DNA of 64,000 nucleotides from positions 1 to 64,000 of the forward strand of contig JAZKDW010000023.1 in the NCBI GenBank assembly GCA_040387375.1. The letters run 5' to 3'. The position numbers and the translations under genes were made by a program. Shown here piece by piece: positions 56,593 through 64,000 of the stretch (positions within the stretch are counted from its first letter, which is position 1; each line of letters starts with the position of its first letter). The notes under the pieces were generated by a model that saw only the letters and a list, made by a program, of their open reading frames with translations, was not told the origin of the DNA and made no database searches. The DNA comes from JAZKDW01 sp040387375. GTDB lineage: Bacteria > Pseudomonadota > Gammaproteobacteria > Burkholderiales > Burkholderiaceae_D.

Positions 56593-57516
56593 GTGTCTGA
56601 GTCACATCACCACCATCACCATCATCACGCCGGACATCATCATGCCGCACCGGCTAACCACAACCGTGCATTCATTCTGGCGATCGCGCTCAATACCGGT
56701 TTTGTCATCGTCGAGTTTGCCTACGGTTTCATAGCCGACTCGACAGCGCTGATGGCGGATGCCGGGCACAATCTTTCCGATGTGCTTGGATTATTGCTGG
56801 CGTGGGGCGCCGCGCTCCTGTCCAGGACACAGCCCGCCGGACGGTATACCTATGGTCTGCGCAGCACGTCGATTCTGGCCGCACTGTTCAATGCGATGCT
56901 GCTGCTGCTTGCCTGTGGCGCGATCGCGCTGCACGCGGTGCAGCGTTTTGTCGAACCGGCAGAAGTCGCCGGCCTGACGGTATCGGTTGTTGCTGCCATC
57001 GGGCTTGTGATTAACGGATTTTCCGCCTGGTTGTTCATGGCGGGCAGCAAACACGACCTGAACCTGCGCGGTGCATACCTGCACATGGCGCTTGATGCCG
57101 CCGTGTCGCTGGGTGTTGTCATCACCGGCCTGGCGATGATGCTGACCCGCTGGTATTGGCTGGATCCCGTCATCAGCCTGGTGATTGTGGCGGTGGTGTT
57201 GCTGGGAACCTGGGGGCTGCTGCGGGACGCCATCCGCCTGTCGCTGAGTGCAGTGCCTGCCCATATCGACCTCGAAGCGGTACAGTCGTTTCTGGCCGCT
57301 TTGCCCGGCGTTGTTGATGTACAGGATCTGCATATCTGGGGCATGAGCACGACAGAAAGCGCATTGACTGCACATCTGGTCATGCCGGACGGCTATGCGG
57401 GCGACGAGTTCATGGCGCACGTATCGGCAGAACTGAAGTCACAATACGCCATTCATCACTGCACCCTGCAAATCAAGCAGAATGCGGCCGGGATTGACTG
57501 CGCGCTTGGGGCGTAA
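56593..57516 (+). CDS. cation diffusion facilitator (Zn/Co/Cd efflux), His-rich
   Basis: 307 residues from GTG 56593 (GGAG eight bases upstream). An N-terminal His cluster ('SESHHHHHHHHAGHHHAAP') is followed by six membrane helices. The metal site is in 'ALMADAGHNLSDVLGLL' (helix 2, HxxxD) and 'ALDAAVSLGVV' (helix 5, its first position Asp). The C-terminal cytosolic domain 'LPGVVDVQDLHIWGMSTTES' is standard. The ZitB/CzcD-like layout predicts Zn2+ or Co2+/Cd2+ export by proton antiport. The His tail may buffer metal. No metal regulator is adjacent. Confidence 0.93.
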   Translation: MSESHHHHHHHHAGHHHAAPANHNRAFILAIALNTGFVIVEFAYGFIADSTALMADAGHNLSDVLGLLLAWGAALLSRTQPAGRYTYGLRSTSILAALFNAMLLLLACGAIALHAVQRFVEPAEVAGLTVSVVAAIGLVINGFSAWLFMAGSKHDLNLRGAYLHMALDAAVSLGVVITGLAMMLTRWYWLDPVISLVIVAVVLLGTWGLLRDAIRLSLSAVPAHIDLEAVQSFLAALPGVVDVQDLHIWGMSTTESALTAHLVMPDGYAGDEFMAHVSAELKSQYAIHHCTLQIKQNAAGIDCALGA

Positions 57517-57640
57517 ACGGCGATAAAAGCCGTGCCATGTTGTTGCCCTGCGTTGTAATTTCCCCATAGCAAATCCGCGCGGGCATACCACACATCTCGA
57601 AATTCGCACCGCCTGTCTGAGTCATGACCCGTCGTTAAAA

Positions 57641-57673
57641 GTTTCTCCTAATATCAAAATCATTAGGGGAGAC
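57641..57673 (+). promoter_or_regulatory. inverted repeat covering the pilE ribosome site
   Basis: GTTTCTCCTAAT (57641-57652) and ATTAGGGGAGAC (57662-57673) can pair in mRNA, with two G-U or mismatched positions. The right arm contains the AGGGGAG Shine-Dalgarno seven bases before the pilE ATG, so the hairpin would mask it. Confidence 0.5.
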
Positions 57674-57678
57674 AGGTC

Positions 57679-58113
57679 ATGATCCGAAACCGAATAGCTG
57701 GATTTACGTTAATTGAAGTGATGATCACGGTGGCCATCATCGGCATACTGGCGTCAGTCGCAATGCCGATTTATCGCGATTACATGATACGCGGGAAGAT
57801 ACCCGAAGCGACCAGCAACCTGTCCAGCCTGCGCATCAGGCTGGAACAGTATTATCAGGATAATCGCACCTATGTCTCTACCGCCACCACGTGCGGCGTG
57901 GTGCTGCCGGCCAACAAGAATTTTTTATATACCTGTGGCGGCACAAGCGTTTCCTATGTGGTCACTGCCACAGGAGATGTAGCCAATGGCATGGGCGGTT
58001 TTATTTATACCCTCGATGAAGCCGGCACGCCGCGCACGACTTCCGTGCCTTTGCCAGCCTGGGGCACGACGCCGGCAAATTGCTGGATTGTCGCCAAAGG
58101 CGGCAGATGTTAG
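57679..58113 (+). CDS. pilE: type IV pilin-like protein PilE (minor pilin)
   Basis: 144 residues. Prepilin peptidase site 'IAGFTLIEVMITVAIIGILA' with Glu5 after a short leader. Mature body ends with a C-terminal cysteine pair region (Cys in 'ANCWIVAKGGRC'), as in PilE minor pilins. It is assembled in the pilus tip complex with FimT, PilV, PilW, PilX and PilY1, encoded downstream in one operon. Its 3' end overlaps fimT by seven bases. Confidence 0.92.
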   Translation: MIRNRIAGFTLIEVMITVAIIGILASVAMPIYRDYMIRGKIPEATSNLSSLRIRLEQYYQDNRTYVSTATTCGVVLPANKNFLYTCGGTSVSYVVTATGDVANGMGGFIYTLDEAGTPRTTSVPLPAWGTTPANCWIVAKGGRC

Positions 58114-58688
58114 TTCTGCGCACACAGCATGGGGTCACGCTGATCGAGTTGATGATCGTGATCGTGGTGTTCTCGATCGTGCTCGCGCTCGGCATGCCCT
58201 CGTTCAGCGAGTGGATCCAGAATGCGCAAATTCGCACCGCGGCCGAATCGGTCCAGAACGGCTTGCAACTGGCGCGCAATGAAGCGGTGCGGCGCAATGT
58301 CAATGTGCGCTTCGACCTGACGGCCAGCGACGGTACGGTCGCATGGACAGTCGGTTGCGTCAACACGGCGCAATGTCCGGCCAGCCTGCGGCAACGTGCC
58401 GCAGAAGAAGGCGGCGGCCTGGCCCGCGCCGGCGTCAGCACCGCCACACCGCTACCTGCTTTCACCACCGCCATAGCCAGCACGACCGGCCTGCCTGCCG
58501 GGGTCACGTTCAATGGACTTGGCGCTGTGCCAAGTGCCAATGCCGGCACGGATATTACCCGTATCGATATTACCAATTCCGCATCTGCCACGGCGCGCAG
58601 GCTGGTCATTGTGGTCAGCAACGGCGGGCTGATCCGCATGTGTGATCCGGCGCTGAGTTTGTCGAGCAATCCCCAGGGTTGCAACTGA
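58107..58688 (+). CDS. fimT: GspH/FimT-family minor pseudopilin
   Basis: 193 residues. 'HGVTLIELMIVIVVFSIVLA' is the prepilin signature with Glu5. 'AAESVQNGLQLARNEAVRRN' is the conserved GspH/FimT helix. FimT-type minor pilins prime pilus assembly and in some species bind DNA for natural transformation. The ATG overlaps the end of pilE; an AAAGGCGG site lies within the pilE coding end. Confidence 0.9.
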   Translation: MLVLRTQHGVTLIELMIVIVVFSIVLALGMPSFSEWIQNAQIRTAAESVQNGLQLARNEAVRRNVNVRFDLTASDGTVAWTVGCVNTAQCPASLRQRAAEEGGGLARAGVSTATPLPAFTTAIASTTGLPAGVTFNGLGAVPSANAGTDITRIDITNSASATARRLVIVVSNGGLIRMCDPALSLSSNPQGCN

Positions 58689-58703
58689 GTGGGAGGGGGC
58701 AGC

Positions 58704-59120
58704 ATGAAAACCATGAACACCAGGCAGGGCGGCTCCATCATGCTGGAAAGCCTGCTTGCGATCCTGATTTTCTCATTGGGCATACTTTCAATCGTAGCCC
58801 TGCTCGGCGCCTCGATCAAAAGCACGACGAATGCGAAATACCGTGCCGACGCCAGCCTGCTGGCCAATCAAGTCATTGCCAGCATGTGGATAGGGGATAA
58901 AACCAATGCGGTCCTGATTTCCAGCTTTGCCAGTGCAAACAACGGCGCCGGCTACGTGGCCTGGAAAGCAAATGTCACAAGCGCCCTGCCTGGGGCCGCC
59001 GCAAATCCGCCGACCATTACGATCGATTCCAGCAATCGTGTGAATGTCACCGTGTTCTGGAGCGTGCCAGGTGAATCCACTGTGAACAAGTATTTGACGA
59101 TTGCGATAATCAACAGCTGA
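58704..59120 (+). CDS. pilV: minor pilin PilV
   Basis: 138 residues from ATG 58704 with GGAGGGGG upstream. The signature is 'QGGSIMLESLLAILIFSLGI' with Glu5 after Gly-Gly; the leader is short. Order and size match PilV of the pilVWXY1 cluster. It follows fimT by 15 bases. Confidence 0.9.
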   Translation: MKTMNTRQGGSIMLESLLAILIFSLGILSIVALLGASIKSTTNAKYRADASLLANQVIASMWIGDKTNAVLISSFASANNGAGYVAWKANVTSALPGAAANPPTITIDSSNRVNVTVFWSVPGESTVNKYLTIAIINS

Positions 59121-59136
59121 TTCGGAGAAGGCCGCC

Positions 59137-60282
59137 ATGGACGCACAAACGAATTGGAAGGGGCACAAGGGTTTCAGCCTCATCGAATTGATGGTCGGAA
59201 TCGTCATTGCGATGCTCGGGGTTCTTGTGATGATGCAGGTTTCGACGGTATTCGAGGGACAGAAACGCACCACGACTTCGGGTTCCGATGCGCAGACCAA
59301 TGGCATGTCCGCCCTATTCGCCATCGAACGTGACCTGCGTGGCGCCGGATATGGCTTGAGCAAGGCCGACGCGGTCGGCTGCACCGTCACGCGCTCGTTC
59401 CGGAGCGCTGCGGCAACAAGCTTCGTCCTGGCGCCGGTCACGATTACCGATGGCGCCAGCGGCGGGCCGGACACCATACGCACACTCTCCAGTTCCAAAA
59501 CCAACTGGAGCTTGCCCAGCAAGCTGACTTCCGACTTCGCGCAGAATGGAACGAACATTTCCGTGAACACCACGCTGGGCATGGCGCTGGGCGACCTGCT
59601 GGTTTTTTTTGAGGCCGCCAAACCCTGCGCCATGGTCGAGGTGACCGCGCTGCCTGTCGGCAGTGTTCTGGTCAGCCACGTCTCCGCTGGCAGCAATTGG
59701 AATCCGGCCGATCCGGCCACGGTGCTTCCGGCAACCGGTTATATTCGCGGCGCCGTATTGATCAATATGGGCAGTCTGGGCGACCGTACTTTCAGTGTGG
59801 ATGGCAGCAGTAACCTGACCCTTGGCACGTATGCCAGTGGAACGAATACCACGAGCTCCCAGACGGTCGCGCCCAATATCGTCAATCTGCAGGCGCAGTA
59901 CGGATTTGATACCAGGCCAGGAGTGCAGACCGATATCCGGGTCGACAGGTGGAGCTCAACCATGTTTAACGCCGATGGTGATGCCACCACAGGAAACAGC
60001 GGTGATATCGCCAGAATGATTGCGGTGCGCATTGCCCTGGTGACGCGCAGCGCAGTGAAGGAAAAAACCAATACCGCAGGTGTGTGTGACATTACGACCA
60101 GCGCCGGCGCCAACTATCCTCGGTGGATGGCTGGCAATCCGACCACCGGCGTATTGGAAACGACGACAATTGATGTCAGCAAAAACCCCGACGGAACGGC
60201 CAACCCTGACTGGCAATGCCATCGCTATAAAGTATTTGATAGCGTCATCCCGCTGCGTAACCTGATCTGGAAAGACTTATGA
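59137..60282 (+). CDS. pilW: minor pilin PilW
   Basis: 381 residues. 'HKGFSLIELMVGIVIAMLGV' is the prepilin signature. The long mature domain ends 'YKVFDSVIPLRNLIWKDL', a typical PilW ending. A GGAGAAGG site lies upstream. The stop overlaps the pilX start (ATGA). Confidence 0.92.
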   Translation: MDAQTNWKGHKGFSLIELMVGIVIAMLGVLVMMQVSTVFEGQKRTTTSGSDAQTNGMSALFAIERDLRGAGYGLSKADAVGCTVTRSFRSAAATSFVLAPVTITDGASGGPDTIRTLSSSKTNWSLPSKLTSDFAQNGTNISVNTTLGMALGDLLVFFEAAKPCAMVEVTALPVGSVLVSHVSAGSNWNPADPATVLPATGYIRGAVLINMGSLGDRTFSVDGSSNLTLGTYASGTNTTSSQTVAPNIVNLQAQYGFDTRPGVQTDIRVDRWSSTMFNADGDATTGNSGDIARMIAVRIALVTRSAVKEKTNTAGVCDITTSAGANYPRWMAGNPTTGVLETTTIDVSKNPDGTANPDWQCHRYKVFDSVIPLRNLIWKDL

Positions 60283-60959
60283 GAGCCGGTTCCTTTTCAG
60301 GCCATGGTCAGGCGGGTGTCTCGCGCAGCCGGCCCATGCCGGCGCGCCAGGATGGTGTGGTCCTGTACATTGCGCTGATCGTCCTGATTGCGATGACGCT
60401 GGCGGGCAGCGCGCTGATCCGTTCGGCGGATACCGGCACCATGGTGGCCGGCAACCTGGCCTTCAAGAAAGCGGCGACGCTGGCCAGCGATGCCGGTGCC
60501 GAAGCGGCAATTTCCTATCTATTGCCTCTTGAGGGCAGCGCGACACTGCATCAGGACCAGGCGGCCTCCGGATATTATGCGACCGCTCAATCCAGTCTGG
60601 ACCTGACCGGTAACAGCGGCATTGCCAACCTGGCGAAAGTCGACTGGGATGACAATAATTGCAACGGCGCGGGTGCGGCGGCATGCATCAAGGCTTCTGC
60701 CCCACTCACGACTGACGGGGCTGGTAATACAGTGACCTACATCATCCACCGTCTGTGCCAGGCCGCAGGCGACTCCAACTCGACATCGAACAGTTGCGTT
60801 ACCTATCAATCTGTCGGCGCCAGCCCCAAAAGAGGCGAGCTTAAATACGGCGACGACAAGCGTTTCGAGCCACTGCCGACCGTGTATTACCGCATCACGA
60901 CCAGAGTGAAGGGGCCGAGGAACACGGTCAGTTTTGTTGAAACCATGCTGCATTTTTAA
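60279..60959 (+). CDS. pilX: minor pilin PilX
   Basis: 226 residues. 'QDGVVLYIALIVLIAMTLAG' begins the hydrophobic stem after a 27-residue leader. Glu5 is absent, as is usual for PilX and GspK proteins, which cap the minor pilin complex. 'VAGNLAFKKAATLASDAGAE' is the family's conserved helix. It is coupled to pilW by four bases. A TGCATTT-TT-AAATGCA dyad covers the stop. Confidence 0.9.
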   Translation: MRAGSFSGHGQAGVSRSRPMPARQDGVVLYIALIVLIAMTLAGSALIRSADTGTMVAGNLAFKKAATLASDAGAEAAISYLLPLEGSATLHQDQAASGYYATAQSSLDLTGNSGIANLAKVDWDDNNCNGAGAAACIKASAPLTTDGAGNTVTYIIHRLCQAAGDSNSTSNSCVTYQSVGASPKRGELKYGDDKRFEPLPTVYYRITTRVKGPRNTVSFVETMLHF

Positions 60960-61013
60960 ATGCAACTTCCAGAAGAAACGATCATTCACCGACAGCAATC
61001 GCAGGAGTCCATC

Positions 61014-64000
61014 ATGAAGCACTATTATTTTGTTGTCCGGCTTGTCGTGGCCGTTGTGGCAGGGATGTCATGGCCCGCTACCGCGGTGCATGCGGCTACA
61101 AGCGATCTCGCCAATGCCCCGCTGGCATCGCTGCCACCGGCTGCAATCAAGCCGAATGTGCTGTTCATCATGGACAACTCCGGCAGCATGGCCACTACCT
61201 ATGTGCCGGATCTGGCTTCTAACTTCCGATGGATTTCTGGCGCGGCCAAGCCCAAATATGGCATGTACAACTACGTTTGCAACCCTCTTGCATATAATCC
61301 TGCAATCACCTATAGCGCGCCGCCGAAAGCCGATGGGACCGGTAACATGGATAACGCTTCTTTCAGCGCCGCCAGGGTGAATGGTTATGTGAGCACCTCG
61401 GCCACAGTGGATCTCCGCAGCGCCTTCAACGTTGACGGCGTCGCGGGTAATGATAGGGCCGCCTTCTATTACAGATATAGCGGCGCCGCAGACGAGAGAA
61501 TGATATGGAGCCCTGCTTTCCCTCTGTATGCGCGCTGCGTCAGTGTGGAAGGCGTTAATCCAGGCCTTGGCTTTTTCACCAAGGTCACCGTCGACAGTAA
61601 TTCCGGCGTGGGCACTAATAGAGATGAAAGAACCAATTTCGCCAACTGGTTCTCTTATTACAGGACCCGGATGCTGACGATGAAAGCCGGGGTTTCGCGC
61701 GCATTCAAGGAGGTCAGTGGCAACATCCGTGTCGGTTATTTCACCATCCTGACGACTTTTGCGGCTGGTGCCCCCAACATGACTTTCCAGAATATCGCCG
61801 ACTTCTCCGGCACGCACAAAACCGCATTCTTCAATAATCTGTATCTTGCCGAACCCTCTTACACAACACCGTTGCGCCCCGCATTGACCAGGGCGGGATT
61901 GATATACGCCGGCAGATATCTTACCGGTGAAAATGATCCGGTCCAGTATTCATGTCAGCGCAATTTCACCATCCTTTCCACTGACGGCAACTGGAATAGC
62001 GCGGAGGAAAAGCCCGGCATCTACAGCCCCGGAAAACTTGATGGCACTCCGGTAGGCAACCAGGACAATCTGTTGACGCGCCCGATGTACGATGGCACAT
62101 CCACCGCCACGCCACCAACAGCCGGCGGCGCGTCGGACACGCTGGCCGATATCGCCGCGTATTACTACAACACGGATTTGCGTACTCCGGAACTGGGAAA
62201 TTGCGCGCCCCGGACTGGTATCGATCTCTGTGAAAATAATGTTCCGGGTTCAAGCAGTGACAACAATCCAAAGCAGCACATGACCACCTTCACCATCGGA
62301 CTGGGCGTGGATGGCACGCTAAGGTACGATGAAAATTATGATACCGCCACGTCAGGCGATTTCTTCGATATCAAGCAAGGCACCAAAAACTGGCCGGATG
62401 CAAGCCCAGCCGCCGCCGAGTTCGATGGCAGGCGGATTGACGACCTGTGGCATGCGGCTGTCAATGGCCATGGCAAGTATTTCAGCGCAAAAACCCCGCA
62501 GGTTCTCTACGATGGCATGTCCAAAGCGCTGGAATCGATAGCGCTCGCCGAGCGCACTGGGTCGTCGGCGGCAGCGGCTACCAGCAACCTGGAACCGGTA
62601 CTGGGTGATAACTACGTTTATATGGCGCTGTACCGGTCATTGAAGTGGGACGGCGACTTGCAGGCAAGGTCCATCGATCCAGCCACCGGCGCGCTTTCCA
62701 CAAACCCCATCTGGACAGCGCAAACCCAGCTGGACGCAAAAGTGAGCGCAGACAGCGATACCCGTACGATCTATACCTATGACCAGACCTTAAGCACTAA
62801 ACTGAAGACCTTTGTCTGGGACAATCTGAGTAACAGTGAGAAAGCGCTTTTCGAAAATATGTGCGGTAGTCCGAACAAACTGTCGCAGTGCGTGGGCCTG
62901 ACCAACACTCAAAAAACAATGATGGAGGGGCAAAATCTGCTCAATTTCATCCGTGGCCAATACCTGCTGGAAGAGCGGACCGCCAATGTCAATCCCCTCT
63001 ATCGGATGCGCGAGCATGTGCTGGGCGACATGGTGAATTCGCAACCGGTCTATGTGAAGCGGCCACCGTTCAAATATTCCGACGCCAACTACAGCACGTT
63101 TCGCGACACGACCCAGCTGAACCGTGCGGGCAGGGTGTATGTTGCCGCCAACGACGGCATGCTGCACGCATTTAATGCCGATACCGGAGCTGAAGAATGG
63201 GCTTATGTTCCCAGTGAAATGATGCCGAGTCTTTACAGGCTGGCGGACAAGAATTACGAAGGCAACCACCGGTATTATGTGGACGGGACGCCTGTCATTG
63301 GCGACATCTGTCCGAGAGCGCCAGCGGACACCTGCAGCGCAAGTCAATGGAAGACGATACTGGTTGGCGGCTTTAATGCCGGCGGCAGAGGATATTACGC
63401 GCTGGATATTACCGATCCGGCCAATCCCAAGGCATTGTGGAACTACAAGACCAAGGATCTCGGTTACACCTTCGGCAACCCTGTCATTACCAAACGGGCC
63501 AATGGTGCATGGGTCGTGGTGTTTGCCTCCGGGTATAACAATCTGAAGGATACCGCCGATGACGAGAGCGTCTATGACAACGATGAAACGGGACGCGGCG
63601 ATGGACAAGGGCATCTGTATGTGCTTGATGCGTATACCGGCGTGAAGCAGGTGAGACTCGACACCGGAATCGGAACCCGGACTACACCCAGCGGTCTGGC
63701 AAAAATCAATGCCTGGATAGAGAGCACGTCTGACAATACCGCAAAGCGCTTTTATGGTGGCGACCTGCTGGGCAACGTCTGGCGTTTCGATATTGACGAT
63801 GTCGTCGCGCCGTCTGGCAGAGAAGCCTTCAAGATTGCCGAACTCGGAAATTCTGGCAGTGTGGGCATACAGCCAATTACGATCAAACCGGAGTTGACCG
63901 AGATTCAATCGGGAGGCCAGTCCTATGCAGTGGTGCATGTGGCTACCGGACGTTATATGGGTGCTACCGATCTGCTCGACGCCAGCAAGACCCAGCAGTC
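61014..64000 (+). CDS. pilY1: type IV pilus tip adhesin PilY1 (partial, runs off right edge)
   Basis: 995 codons are visible with no stop, so the 3' end is missing. A signal peptide ('YYFVVRLVVAVVAGM') is followed by a VWA-like region starting 'PNVLFIMDNSGSMATT' (MIDAS Asp-x-Ser-x-Ser). The C-terminal beta-propeller begins near codon 700 ('RVYVAANDGMLHAFNADTGA') and continues to the edge with an Asp-rich loop near codon 855. PilY1 sits at the pilus tip and is needed for pilus extension and adhesion. It is 54 bases after pilX with GGAG upstream. The frame is open throughout the window. Confidence 0.95.
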   Translation, partial: MKHYYFVVRLVVAVVAGMSWPATAVHAATSDLANAPLASLPPAAIKPNVLFIMDNSGSMATTYVPDLASNFRWISGAAKPKYGMYNYVCNPLAYNPAITYSAPPKADGTGNMDNASFSAARVNGYVSTSATVDLRSAFNVDGVAGNDRAAFYYRYSGAADERMIWSPAFPLYARCVSVEGVNPGLGFFTKVTVDSNSGVGTNRDERTNFANWFSYYRTRMLTMKAGVSRAFKEVSGNIRVGYFTILTTFAAGAPNMTFQNIADFSGTHKTAFFNNLYLAEPSYTTPLRPALTRAGLIYAGRYLTGENDPVQYSCQRNFTILSTDGNWNSAEEKPGIYSPGKLDGTPVGNQDNLLTRPMYDGTSTATPPTAGGASDTLADIAAYYYNTDLRTPELGNCAPRTGIDLCENNVPGSSSDNNPKQHMTTFTIGLGVDGTLRYDENYDTATSGDFFDIKQGTKNWPDASPAAAEFDGRRIDDLWHAAVNGHGKYFSAKTPQVLYDGMSKALESIALAERTGSSAAAATSNLEPVLGDNYVYMALYRSLKWDGDLQARSIDPATGALSTNPIWTAQTQLDAKVSADSDTRTIYTYDQTLSTKLKTFVWDNLSNSEKALFENMCGSPNKLSQCVGLTNTQKTMMEGQNLLNFIRGQYLLEERTANVNPLYRMREHVLGDMVNSQPVYVKRPPFKYSDANYSTFRDTTQLNRAGRVYVAANDGMLHAFNADTGAEEWAYVPSEMMPSLYRLADKNYEGNHRYYVDGTPVIGDICPRAPADTCSASQWKTILVGGFNAGGRGYYALDITDPANPKALWNYKTKDLGYTFGNPVITKRANGAWVVVFASGYNNLKDTADDESVYDNDETGRGDGQGHLYVLDAYTGVKQVRLDTGIGTRTTPSGLAKINAWIESTSDNTAKRFYGGDLLGNVWRFDIDDVVAPSGREAFKIAELGNSGSVGIQPITIKPELTEIQSGGQSYAVVHVATGRYMGATDLLDASKTQQ

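Noticed and set aside
57517..57678. Sigma-54 promoter upstream of pilE
   Set aside because: A TGGCACG-like string occurs only on the wrong strand and the matching -12 element is poor.
1..64000. CRISPR arrays, rRNA genes or intact insertion sequences
   Set aside because: No regularly spaced repeats, rRNA segments or transposase frames were seen on either strand.

Overview
The window looks like a chromosomal segment of a betaproteobacterium. Burkholderiales, probably Oxalobacteraceae (Herbaspirillum, Herminiimonas or Collimonas-like), is an inference from high-GC coding bias, protein character and gene neighbourhoods such as rpsP-rimM-trmD-rplS followed by a CoA pyrophosphatase and a CobD/CbiB-family gene. 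There is no rRNA, CRISPR array, prophage or intact insertion sequence. One tRNA gene, tRNA-Arg(CCG), lies at 25877-25951. A run of 10 N at 33958-33967 marks an assembly join inside a transporter gene.

Layout, left part. 165-7367 holds an S4-domain RNA-binding protein, a small secreted protein, a membrane PAS-GGDEF-EAL protein, glnS, two small proteins of unknown function and a glycerophosphodiesterase. 7469-10939 holds alaS, a NUDIX gene that overlaps it, and tusA. 11207-14782 is an electron-transfer-flavoprotein and acyl-CoA dehydrogenase block (etfB, etfA, a 596-residue ACAD). 14936-19608 holds small envelope proteins, a 163-bp nested inverted-repeat element (15771-15933), a lipoamide-dehydrogenase-like flavoprotein, and a YqjD/YqjE-like membrane set ending with an OmpA-domain lipoprotein. 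19622-21838 is a nitric-oxide module: truncated haemoglobin, flavohaemoprotein hmp and nsrR, with two dyads of identical 6-5-6 geometry that fit NsrR sites. Just upstream is a CACHE-PAS-GGDEF-EAL protein whose GGDEF motif is degenerate. A di-haem cytochrome c, the tRNA, an orphan XdhC-family gene and a CynX-like transporter follow.

Middle part. 28467-42583 is a large catabolic island. A divergent GntR/FCD regulator faces a run of twelve genes: class III aminotransferase, M29/NicX-like metalloprotein, crotonase-fold protein, type III CoA-transferase, a complete branched-chain-amino-acid-type ABC importer (livKHMGF), an amidase-signature hydrolase, an FAD-linked 2-hydroxyacid dehydrogenase and a 2-oxoglutarate-semialdehyde-type aldehyde dehydrogenase. 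Together they suggest uptake and breakdown of an amide- or amine-bearing carboxylate with output near 2-oxoglutarate or succinate semialdehyde. The substrate cannot be named from sequence. This is the best candidate for an undescribed system here.

Right part. 42614-51082 is a minus-strand, mostly translationally coupled polysaccharide operon: perosamine-synthase-like aminotransferase, ABC-2 exporter (Wzm and a short Wzt), a 767-residue two-domain glycosyltransferase, a 551-residue glycosyltransferase with an internal hydrophobic segment, a PglD/PerB-like N-acyltransferase and a GT4 glycosyltransferase. It probably makes and exports an N-acylated perosamine-type O-antigen. 51997-54122 is the ribosomal and tRNA-modification operon rpsP-rimM-trmD-rplS, closed by a strong terminator. 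54269-57516 holds a CoA pyrophosphatase, a CobD/CbiB-family membrane protein, a DUF3579 protein and a His-rich cation-efflux transporter. 57679-64000 is the type IV pilus minor pilin operon pilE-fimT-pilV-pilW-pilX-pilY1, with pilY1 running off the right edge.
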